Shown here one piece after another: positions 24,631-35,040 of a stretch of 64,000 bases of DNA. This DNA comes from Apostichopus japonicus (lineage: Eukaryota; Echinodermata; Holothuroidea; Aspidochirotida; Stichopodidae): positions 8,746,501-8,810,500 of the forward strand of contig NC_092582.1 of NCBI RefSeq assembly GCF_037975245.1, in the 5' to 3' direction. The translations under genes and the position numbers were made by a program. The notes under the pieces are model-generated. The model was not told the origin of the DNA. It worked only from the letters and a program-made list of their open reading frames with translations, and ran no database searches. Position 1 is the first letter of the stretch, and each line of letters begins with the position of its first letter.

Positions 24631-24683
24631 TGTATCACTATAACAATGGTAATCGATTGAATTTCCAGACCGGTCGATGGCAG
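24631..24683 (+). CDS. Candidate cassette exon of NLR gene A
   Basis: A 53-nt segment between acceptor CGTTCTTCAG and donor GTAAGA. Entered from 22354 in phase it is fully open, reading a Val split codon then YHYNNGNRLNFQTGRWQ, and it ends in phase 0. It would then join 26215-26271. The evidence is only splice-site quality and phase agreement; chance is possible. Confidence 0.2.
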
Positions 24684-26214
24684 GTAAGATATCATACATG
24701 TTTCTGTTATTTTTCTTGTTCATATACTACAGCTGTCGACGGGTAGTTTGAGTTCCGTTTACTTTGATTTTTGAACTTTGATTATTCATGAATTAATTTG
24801 AGTTGGACTAAATATCTCTTTGAAAGGATATGTAGTATCGATCAATTCTTAAAGTCAAAATTAATTGTAGAGAAAAATCTGTTTGCTCAGGTACCAACAC
24901 TGGTTGCACTGTTAATACATGCTTAGAGTATCCCCTTCAGTTTTCTGTTGTGATTTGCTATGATAGATATAAATACTTGTCACAAATAAGACTGTGTGTG
25001 ATATCTATAGTAACTTGATATACAGGTTTCTTAGCTCTCTGACTGGCTTAAATCCTTATCATAGAAAATGTTATAAATGGATAGTCACTATCTAAGGTCT
25101 GGATGGTTCAGTTTTCTGAGGGTCACTAGTTAGAATCGCAGCGATGGATACTGTATTAAGGTTGCTGTTTCAAACATATGTTGGTTATTAAATTACTTCA
25201 GACTCCATTTCATAGTAATTAATTGCTTTGCTTAAACATTATAATTTTTTTTAGAGAGAAACTGTTCCCGAGATTTATTTACTTCGGATGTTTCATTTAT
25301 AACTGATAATTTGTAATTACAGAGCAGATTCTTTGACTTCGTTGTTTTTAAATTTCGAATAACTGAATCACTTCTCAATAATCACATTCTCTCCCTTTTT
25401 TTGCTGTTGTGATCTAAACGATCCGTCACATCGTTGACATTTATATATTCAATTTCCGAGAACACCAACATCTTTACCCATTCCTCGTGACAAGCTTATT
25501 TTATAAGTTTGAAGTTACTACAAATGCAAAGCAATTTTCTAGCCAAACTCTCGCTATTTATACCGATAAAATAGAGGGTAAACCTCGTAGATGATTAAAA
25601 CTGTTAACAATCACTTCAATCGTTAGGTTTTTTAATATTACCTTGTTTTGAAATTTTCTGACGTTTAGTCGTTATTTTTTATGTTTTATTTTCTTATTTA
25701 AAAAAAATATTATTTGTATTTCTATTGCGAGCATGTATATAGCCATTCAAGATTATAATAAAGTTGAAATTATTTCAAATCACATCAAATCGAACGTTGG
25801 ACACCGATGAAATCGTGTTTCCCAAACACACTGTATTTTGTTTCATTGACGGCACACAGATTCATTGATCTGTTTATCTTGGTCTTCGATTCACTCATAT
25901 TACTCAGATGTCCTGTGAAATAGCGAAACCAAGAAGGAATCGTTGGTTTTTTTTGGAGACATGAAAACTAATTTGACTCGATAAATGATTCCCTTTATGT
26001 CTGTGCAAGTTCAGTTTTAATTTACTACTTTGATTTCTTCTTCTTTTTCAGAACATGGCTAAAAAATAAACCTCTCTTGATCATGGATGGCATTATGAAA
26101 TATCACTTTTGTAGATGTCAAGGCGATCTTTGTTAAGAAAACTAACAATGTTGTTGCATTTGTTATTAATAATGCGATGTTTATCTCATATTTCTTATCT
26201 TCATACTCTCACAG
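24684..26214. other. Intronic sequence, no feature recognised
   Basis: AT-rich sequence with no repeat or conserved frame that I can name. An acceptor-like site at about 26051 leads straight into stops in the gene A phase. Confidence 0.5.
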
Positions 26215-26271
26215 CCTCAGTTCAGTGACTACTTCCAACAGCTTGATGAAGCAGCAACTAAGACTCAACAA
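26215..26271 (+). CDS. Candidate cassette exon of NLR gene A
   Basis: A 57-nt segment between acceptor ATACTCTCACAG and a strong donor GTAAGT. In phase 0 it reads PQFSDYFQQLDEAATKTQQ. It cannot follow 22354 directly, because that phase meets a stop. It can follow 24683, and can then continue into the same C-terminal frame only through an internal acceptor at 26942. Its status as a real exon is uncertain. Confidence 0.25.
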
Positions 26272-26931
26272 GTAAGTAGATAGAACTCCAATGGTAAGAA
26301 TGAAATATGCACGATCTTTAATACGTAGTATGTTAGCGTTGAAACTTATCACAAATTAATTATCATGGTGCAGTAATCATCAGCAGTAATTAGCAGTAAT
26401 ATTAGTTTTAATTTAGCGCCCTCCCTTTCCCAATTGAGCAGAACATACCAGTAATTCAATGAGAGGGCGTGCTGGTGTGTGCGCAAGTAATCCATTATCC
26501 ACCAAATACTCTTAAATCCCCTCCATCATGCTTCACGAAATGAGGAAGAGACAACAAAGTCTACGCGAAGCTGTTACTACACACCGTTCTTGTGATTATT
26601 GTATTTCAATGGGCCTATAGCCAGGGAATAGACTTCTGTTAATGGGGTTCCAATGCTTTTCATGAGGGGGGGGGGGGGCAACACCATTCTAAATAAAAGT
26701 TCGTGAAACTTTTTCGGGAAGGGGTTACAGATGTTTGGGACCTACGTCTCCCGCTCTACAACTTTCCCATTAAATGCAATGTTTAAATAATCGTTTAATA
26801 ATCGTATTTAAAACAAATATTTATCCGCCATCCCCCCCCCCCCAACCTCCTCCACTCTCCCTAAAAAGAGGTCACTCTGAATGCTCAATATCTTTAAGTT
26901 ACTCTCACAATTTATTGCTTTCATTTTTTAG

Positions 26932-26971
26932 GATCGTCAAAGGACCAGATGGAAATGTACCATATCTTGAG
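26932..26971 (+). CDS. NLR gene A: penultimate exon (predicted)
   Basis: A 40-nt exon after CATTTTTTAG, ending CTTGAG before GTGAGT. Joined directly to 22354, the split codon gives Gly and the exon reads SSKDQMEMYHIL, ending with two bases of a Ser codon. This is the only phase that both follows the previous exon without a stop and opens the long frame in the next exon. Other phases give a short stop or a different tail (IVKGPDGNVPYLE). Confidence 0.45.
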
Positions 26972-27463
26972 GTGAGTTTAAAGGTTAAGATATCAGTATA
27001 TATAATGAGGGACCTAATGTGATACATGTACAATAAGATATTATCAGTTCTGTAAACAAGAATGCTACCCTGCTGACAAATCATGTGTTCCTGGTAAAAA
27101 ATATAAGAAATCAGTTTGTTTCTGGATTATATCGGTATCTGCCTCTGGCAATAAAACTTCTTAAGAGGAAGGATATTTAAATTAAACAGGCAGAATATTC
27201 ATAAGTAAGTAACCAATCGGAACCGCCCTAGTCTTCCGGGTGTCATAGTTTTGTATAACATGATGTGAGATCATACGTATAGGTACACAAATAGAAAGAT
27301 TTCTGAAGATTATAGGTGGCATCATCGGCCATAGAATGATCGCAGAACAAAATCAAGCCTAAAACAGTATTTAGCCTATAGCCATCTATTATCAACATGT
27401 AATTATACTTAGAAAAGCGCACAGTAATAAATAACCACATTTTCATTTCGTCTTTTGTTTCAG

Positions 27464-27605
27464 TTCTTCATTAGAGATAACGTCCGGTATTGTCATACAA
27501 ATGATTCAACCGGGGCACCTGTTGAGTGACAGTACGTTTATGACGTCAGTGGCTACTAACAATGTGACGAATACTACATTTAAAGGTCATCCATTCATGT
27601 TGTAA
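27464..27605 (+). CDS. NLR gene A: terminal coding exon (predicted)
   Basis: After acceptor TCTTTTGTTTCAG the first base completes a Ser codon. A further 46 codons then read SSLEITSGIVIQMIQPGHLL and on to HPFML before TAA at 27603-27605. No domain is recognised in this tail. A competing phase gives a 21-codon end (FFIRDNVRYCHTND...) stopping at 27527-27529. I prefer the longer frame because it is phase-consistent with the LRR exons. Confidence 0.45.
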
Positions 27606-27885
27606 TTTGCAACGTTCACATAGTGGTAATGTTTTAGTTACAACAGCAAGAAGTTGTTGCAAATATCTGGATACATTCTTTAATATATCCGTTGATCCCG
27701 TTCACATTAATGTATCCTTTCTTACTGTGGTATTGTTTACGGTTGCGCACTATTCAAACTATTCGTACATGTCATGATATGACGGTCTTAAGTTGACTGA
27801 TATATCTTACATTCTGATTTGAGTATTGCATCTCACAGTCAATCAGTAAAGTTCTCGTCAAATAATTAATCCATTCTTATTTTTA

Positions 27886-27891
27886 AATAAA
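27886..27891 (+). other. Candidate polyadenylation signal of gene A
   Basis: AATAAA lies about 280 bases after the predicted stop at 27605, a normal 3'UTR distance. The motif is common in AT-rich DNA, so this is weak evidence. Confidence 0.3.
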
Positions 27892-30800
27892 AATACACCT
27901 CCTATTTGTTGCAGTATTCCATTGCCGTTTGAGCTATCTACTGAATTAAAGTTGATTTGTGTTGCTTATTACTAGGTAAGGGGGTGGACACGGAATTGTT
28001 CATAAGACCAGTTGAAAATTACTGTGCCCTATCCACGGGCCGCACACACGCCTGGCCTCATAAATAACTGACTCGCTACTTAATTGTGAGATATAACACC
28101 TTTGATTTAATGTCTGAAGTACAGTATTTTGTCCAATATCAATCAAATCCCCGCCTTTTTTTCCCGTTTTTTTTTTTGTGACATTGTTATTGTGCGTTCT
28201 GTCTGTGTTTTGATGTAATGTATAACCACTATGCTAGTATTATTTAATCTGTGAATTTGAGAGAAGCTGTTTGTTCAAAGTGAAAGAACGCACGTGCACG
28301 TTGACTTTCTGGTAGCCTGTGCATGGCATCAAATGTTTTCTGTGTAAATATTAATTTTGAGGTAATAGGTTAATCTGCTTGTTGATTGAGCAAGATAATT
28401 AACACCATGAAAATACTTCCGGAATCAACAAGTTCCTGACAATTTTTTTTTCAGCTATTGCTTTTAAACGTGCAGTCGCGTATTTCACCAAACATCAGCT
28501 CTTAGTAGTGCGTGTTTTCCTCTACAGAAAAAAAAAGAATAAAGGGAGGAATTACGCTATAATTATTCTCAAATTTTAAGAAACTTTGTACACTGTAAAT
28601 ATTTTCTATATTTTTCAGGCCAACTTAAACAAATTATAAAGTCATTAGGGTTATGACAGTATCATGGATTCTGAAAACCTGACTACTTGTATGATGTTAC
28701 TATAACATAGCGCTCTAAATTTCAACGCCTTTAACACACATCATTAAACCTAATGTTTGTACATATATACGTCATTAGTTTTGACGTCCATTCAACTTCT
28801 TTAGAAACCTGTTTCAAGTTTGGTCATTTATCATAACTAAAAAAATGAATGAATTTAATTTTACTTTGTTCCTTCCCTCTCTCCCTCTCTCTCTCCCACT
28901 CCCTCTACCCCCTGTTTCTCTTAAGTTAGTGTAATATAGAATCTTTTTTTGGTGTCGATGATAATCGTTACCTTTGCATTCATGATGGCGTATGTGTTTG
29001 GTGTGCGTGTGTGTGCGTGCGTTTGTGACACTCAGCTTTGTAATCACGATATCTCAATACTGGAAGCTTGGGCCGACCTCTAATTTAGTGTGTAAAAGGA
29101 CCACATTGTGTAAAGGAAGCCTATTGTTTTTGGTGAAGGTCAAAAGTCATTTGGGGTCATCATAGGTCAAACCGTGAAACCCTTGTAAACATGTTGCCAT
29201 TAAAGCTTATGTATACTTACGTATATTTTAAACATTTTCCCTTTTTGAGCTTGTATGTGTATTTTTCCTCCTTCAATTAAAATAACGTCGTTATGTGAAC
29301 ATACACACATATCTCTAATTTATGTTTTAATCTTTAGCGGACCATCTCCATAGGTAAGCTACATTAAGGTGTTGCACGTTTTAAAATTTCTAGCGAACAA
29401 ACGTGGAGCGTGCAAGGATAATAATTCATATGATTAAATTGTACTTCCAATTGACTTATATGTAGTACGTAACGTATAACAACGGCATTGGTAACAAAGA
29501 TAAACGCCTGATCTATAATTTCATGTGAAACTAAATTATAATCTCGGAATGTTTCTTAAGAAGTATCAACATTTTACATACATTGGTATTGATATTTACA
29601 TTCACAAAAAAAAAATGATAAGTTTAGTCTGTCGCATAGGAACGTATTTTCTATAATCTGATTTTACTTTATATTATTTACGTATAGTAAACATTTTTAC
29701 CATTTTATACTGGTATGTATTACTTCTTTCAAATAATGCAACATGATACGTTAAGTATCAAGACGTTTTCATGCATTTTAATTTCTATCATTATAATTTT
29801 AATAAAACTATTCTTAACATGTTGAATGGCAATATTATATTATGCACACATTGTATGTTACTATTTCAAATGACCAATCAGAGAGCAGTAAATTATGTTT
29901 GATAATACGAATTAATTTAACATAGGTTTAGCTTGCGTTTTGCAAACCGTAAAACAAATCAAATGTGGCCGTTGATAGACATTTTATTATTTTTCTTTGT
30001 TATCTTTTCATTTCATTACAATGGAGGCACCAAGGGAGAGGTTGGGGTAATTCCCAAAGTCACGATGCTCCTTCTCCCAGTTTACCTCAGTCAGCTCTGG
30101 TAAAGAAAAACCTATGCAGTTCTGTCCCCTAACTTTGCACGTAATGTACATTTAATGCAGGTACAGTTTTGCAATTCAGAAATGCTTGTCACCAAATTGT
30201 TTGCCCGTCATCCACCTGTCCCTCACCCCACCCCATCCACTCTCTCTCTGGAAATTATGGTACCATTACTGTTAAGAAAAAAAATAAAATAAATAAATAA
30301 AACAGTTCTATTGAACTGATTTTTGTTACTTACGTCCATCCATACATTGTACATTACTGTCTTTATTCATTACGTTCTACCTTCTAATCAATTGTTATAA
30401 TTTTTCCAAAGTCTAATAATCCGAAATCGTTCAAATATTTGTGTATATATGTAATCTTTTGGCTAAATAACCAAGATAAAAGATTAAAAATAACTTAACG
30501 ATCTGAATGACATCGACCACAAGATAGATGGAATAGAACATCAACAAAACTAATGATAATTTGCGGATATGATAAATATGTCGAAATATCAATCGAATAT
30601 TCCGCAATGATTTCTGCTTTATAATTGTCATAAAAGTAACATAAGACTATAGTGGCTGTGAGCCGTACTACAGTAGCTCTGAGCCATACTAATGATTGTG
30701 AGCTGTTATTTACGATACACTATAGCTATTATCAGACTAAGTATATTGTGCATATGTAATTAAATACTGAATTACATTAACGCTTGTAAAATATGGTTAT

Positions 30801-31399
30801 TGCAATATATGTGAAACGCATTTTATGTAGTTTCACTTTCTGTTTGCTTTGATCGCATTTTTCATATAAAATGGGATTTTATCCTCTCATACCCCCCCCC
30901 CCCCCCCTATTAGAATTAAGTCAGGAATGACCCTAGTCTAAAGTGCATTACTAGGTAAGACGTATGTTCCGTAAAACCTAAACAGTCGAAAATTCTTCAA
31001 ATTGTTCTGAAGATGCAAAATAGTTTACTCTTATTTTTTATAAAATCAATCTTCATTTACCAAACTTTCTCCAAGGGGAGGGGCTAACTAACTCTCACCT
31101 TAGACCCTTCCTCTCCGCGACATGAAGTGTCATCCCACCCTACCCTTCACCCGAAATAGTGAAATTAAAAGGATAAGATACTTAACTAGAATTCAGAAAC
31201 TGAATCTAAATTCGGAAGTCCGAAGAAGGGGAAGGAAGGAGAAACCTGACGTTGACCTATAAGTATGTGGTCAGAGCCTTCACGAGGTGCTGAAATGTCA
31301 AACATTTGTCAATCAAGTTTAGATGAAAAAGTGTAACAGTGAAGTGTAGACATGTAAGAGAAGAGCTCTGTAAAATGCAGCTGGTTTACCAAAGTGGAT
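27892..31399. other. Intergenic sequence between NLR genes, no gene seen
   Basis: It contains a pyrimidine-rich patch and GT run near 28870-29030, one unit of the 145-bp repeat (29035-29195) and poly-C near 30892-30907. No exon with supporting splice sites was found. Confidence 0.5.
29035..29195. repeat. Solitary unit of the 145-bp DR1-containing repeat
   Basis: It begins TTTGTAATCACGATATCTCA and contains AAGGTCAAAAGTCATTTGG, the degenerate equivalent of the DR1 motif at 303-315. It ends at CCCTTGTAAACATG, where the next unit would start. It shows the repeat is dispersed. Confidence 0.75.
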
Positions 31400-32600
31400 A
31401 ATTTCTTCTCTACTCCATCATCAAGATATCATCACATTCTGTCATAGTCTCGATTGTAAGGAGGCCTGAGGTAGAGAGTAGATCAGTTAAGTGGCTCACT
31501 TGGATGACTCTTCTTACAAAAATTACACCATCATCAAGACCAAGACCAAGCTTATCGCTATAAACGAAATTCGATGTACGGTTTGTTTTCAGGAGAAAAT
31601 GTTCGTCCTTTCTTAAACGCATTTAAAAAATCAAATTACACCATCATCAATACCACGTTGAAAATAGTCAAAGCACTTCGGTCCCCTCATTAAAGGTCAT
31701 GTAATTAGCAAAGAGGACTAATAATGCTTTACGTCGACTTCCTGTCGAAGTCACTTCACATATGTATTGTAAAAAAGATAAATTGAAAAAGTTAATTGAA
31801 CCATTACATGTGTCGTCTACAATAAAGAGGCAAGACAACCAAGCTGTTAGTATTCACATATGGGAACTCACAACTGCAGCAGCACGGGTCAAATATATAC
31901 CTGTTGTCGCATAAGTTATTCCACAGTTGAGTTACAGACCGTTTATACAACAGTATCTGAAAGGGGTTATTTCGAGTAGTGGTTGTTGTACATCGGCTAT
32001 CAATTTGGTAAGTTTGTGTACTTTGGGTAAAGTGTAGAAGGTTCCTAACAATGGTCGCTTTGGTGTTCATTCTACTACCTTGGTCGCCACGCGATCCGGT
32101 ACTGTTTGGCACAACTCATCAATTTTGGGGTGGAAGATTCAAGAAGGGTTCTCCGATAATAAGTCGTAGATATCAGAGTTACTATATAAGTTGTTCCTCT
32201 ACTTCACATGTAGTCAGAAATATTTAGAATAGTGGTGACACCTCGTTTATCCACTTGACGTATAACAATATCAGGATTATTACGAAATTTAGTCATTGCC
32301 ATTGATTGTGCAGGTTTGATGTTAGAGTTAAGTGAACGGTTGGCTTTTTCTAACATGAATTTTTTCCAGATGTGCTTAGCTCTGAAGGCAAAGAAATCTA
32401 TGAATTTGATGCGTCTCTTTGGGGTGTCCAATTAGATATTTTGTTGGAACCATGTAGCATTGGTTGCGTATCCTTGCGGTTGGTGTCTGCGATCGGGTCG
32501 AATGTATTTTCTCCGAAAAATTATCCGTCTCATAATGCGAACAAATTGTATCTTGTAAATTTCTTGGGTTCATTGCCCTCCCCTGTCACCTGTCTCCTTT
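31400..32600 (-). pseudogene. Probable Penelope-like retroelement remnant, broken
   Basis: Reading the minus strand from high to low coordinates, overlapping frames give KETHQIH then FFAFRAKHIWKKFM, followed by NNPDIVIRQVDKRGVTTIL ending at 32204. The last phrase resembles the segment just before the reverse-transcriptase core in Penelope-like elements (a DIVI-P-ADKGG-type motif). Further down, frames at 31804-32112 (a Cys-rich CCCSCEFPY phrase) and 31410-31622 (RLRKDEHFLLK) are compatible with the region before and within a C-terminal GIY-YIG part. The RT core is missing and several stops or frameshifts occur. Family assignment rests on short motifs only. Confidence 0.45.
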
Positions 32601-33120
32601 TAAAGCATTCACTTTCCCATATATCTATACTCGTATAAACAGATGTTAAAAACCTAGTTTGTTAATCAGGCGCGTATCCAGGATTTTCTAACCCGGGGGG
32701 CGCGAATTACTATCTAAGCGGAGCGCCACCATCGGTTGGCGCGCAGCGTACAAGAAATTTTCTGGTTTTGATACCACCCAGATCACCGGAAATGGCACTT
32801 CTCGGGCTTGAAAATGACCAACCAGATGTACACTTTTTGCCTGAGAACCAAGTTTCCCCAATAGTTTTTTTTCCATCCATAACCTTTTTGAAGTTTGTCA
32901 CCAGTCACACATCATGTTCAACCTCATCGCATGTCCTGTGGATCATTGCTTTTGTAGGTGATTCTACGTCGCGGCCCACAATATCCGTCAGCCCCACTTT
33001 TCAAGGTTTTAAGCCCATTATTTGTTCAGAATTTGAAAATTCACGTTTCTCGTGATTAAACTCAATTCAAAACATACCCATAATGTTGCACAAAATTTCA
33101 TCTATGGACAACTAATATAG

Positions 33121-33679
33121 AAAAACCCAAGGGCGGCAGAAGCACTTTTAATCTGGGGGGGGGGGGCACCGACATCAAAGGGCACTTTGCAGATATTCGA
33201 TTGGACTGATGCAGCCTTATATTTAGTACCATTTATAACTCTTATTGTATTTATCTTATTTGCGTATACACATCACTCCATCAACGCCCCCCCCCCCCCC
33301 CTCAAGGAAAATATGCATACTAGCACTGCAATATCCAATGTGCAAATTAGGAAACATGGAACAAGTTTTCTTTTGAGACAAAATGAGGTGAAATTATGCT
33401 AGTTGCTAATGTAAGGAATCTTCCGAATTAGAATTTATTCCTTGTTAATATCTTAACCATTTTTTCCATTCTAAATAGCTTTTTTGGTTTTACAAACCCC
33501 TCAGATGGCCGGAAACGGCCCTTCCCGAGTGTTCGTTCTGGTTCCCTGGCCTCTTGCTAACTTGAGACACCTAAATGTTTATGTAGAAAAAGGGCACATT
33601 TTTTACCTGAGGAAAAGTGAGGGGGGGGGGGGGGGAACGTGCCCCCTGTGCCCCCCGGTTCCGCCGCCCTTTAAAACTC
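33121..33679. mobile_element. Nested MITE, 543 bp
   Basis: The termini AAGGGCGGCAGAA (from 33129) and TTCCGCCGCCCTT (to 33671) are inverted repeats. The flanking octamers AAAAACCC and TAAAACTC match at 6 of 8, suggesting an 8-bp duplication. The sister element at 50513-51767 lacks this insertion. G runs lie inside both ends. No coding capacity. Confidence 0.75.
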
Positions 33680-34835
33680 CTTGAACCCCTAACAGACCGG
33701 TCAATATTGCACGAGTAGAGGGGCGTGTGATGAAGAATGTCGGTCAGAAATTTTCAAAAATTCAGACGCAGTTAATTTCTTGGTGTACAAATATTAAAAC
33801 CTCTTATAACGGCTATTATAAATCTTGGTTGAAGGAAATGAAAATATAGCAGATATTTCCGAAACCGAACAATACACACATAGGCGTAGGAGGCGGGGGG
33901 TGGGGGTGGGGGCTGCAGCCCCTAATTCGCCATTACTAATGTAAAAGAGTTTTAACATAATTGGACCTCGATGATTTTCTCCATCTACATAAGACATTTC
34001 GTTGTTTACATTAGCATCCCGCGGTATACTGAGCAACTTTCACGGACCGTAAGGTACACGATGGCATCTGATGTAATAACCGATCCTTGCTTATATGATA
34101 TTGACATTAACATGTTGGAATTTTTGGTTATTTTTTTCGGGCAAGTCGGACAATTTTGAGGCTGTTCATCCTGGAACGCCATTTTCATGCTCACTGATAT
34201 GATGTGATATCTGCTGTTTGCTTTACAAATTCGAACCGGCGCGTAGCAAGGAATTTGCCAAGGAAAGGGCGAAGCCTGTAGGCAAATTATCTAAGCCTAG
34301 CTCCTCCATTAGTTGGCGCGAAGCGTATAAGAAAATTTTGGCCGAAAATGCCTCCCAGATCGCTGGAAATGGCACTACCCAGGACCATTTGTTGGCGCGA
34401 AGCGTACAAGCAAATTTTGGCCGAAAATGCCTCCCAGATCGCTGGAAATGACACTTCCCAGGCCTTGTAAGTTGCATCTAAGCACTTTCTATTTTGAAAT
34501 TACTAGCGATATCATAAAAAAATATGCTGAAGGGGGGGGGGGCGGTCGCCCCCTTCCCGAAATTTGTCATGTTCCCCGACGACACGGTCGAGTTCGAGAC
34601 CAGCCACAGTTGGTTTCATAGCACCGTTCTACAATTGATTAAGGCGTATATACACACACACGTGTTATGATAGACCATATATAGATCATGAGTCAGAGAA
34701 GAAAAATGGAAACGTCAACAATTGAGTTGTCGGTGTAAGGAGTAGGGTGAGGCACACACCTCTTCCGAAATCCTTGATCCGTCACTGGCTACCCTGTGTA
34801 TATAATAGGGATCAGCGCTGTAATAATGTCACTGT

Positions 34836-34990
34836 TCCTCTTTCTCTTCCCGGTGTCTTGGCGTTTTTCTTTAACTCCCTCCTTTTTCTCTCTTTCTTCC
34901 TTTTTTTTTTCCCTTCCTTCCTCTCCTCCTCCTCTTTTCCCCCCTCTTTTTTCCTTTTTTCTTCTCTTTTTTTCTCTCCTCTTTTTCTTA
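34836..34990. repeat. C/T-rich low-complexity tract in the transposon
   Basis: Almost pure pyrimidine with TCCTCCTCC and TTTTTTCCC blocks. The matching tract in the sister element is at about 51537-51718, so it is a family feature near one end of the element. It generates long but meaningless open frames on both strands. Confidence 0.85.
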
Positions 34991-35040
34991 CCCGGGGGGC
35001 GCGCGTCCCCAACGCCCTCCCTGGATACGCACCTGTTAAT

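Larger units (their letters stand above)
32662..35040. mobile_element. Non-autonomous DNA element with 5-bp TSD, containing a nested insertion
   Basis: The element spans 32667-35035, with termini CAGGCGCGTATCCAGG and CCTGGATACGCACCTG forming inverted repeats next to CCCGGGGGGCGCG blocks. TTAAT flanks it on both sides (32662-32666 and 35036-35040). It carries shared hairpin cores at about 32707-32760 and 34287-34341 and a C/T-rich tract at 34836-34990. It is longer than the related 50513-51767 copy by about 1.08 kb, made of a nested element (33129-33671) and about 530 bp after it. The open frames inside are low-complexity artefacts. Confidence 0.85.

Noticed and set aside
26052-26130. Acceptor-like site leading to an additional gene A exon
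   Set aside because: In the phase set by exon 22278-22354 it hits a stop after three codons. It remains only a weak alternative terminal exon.
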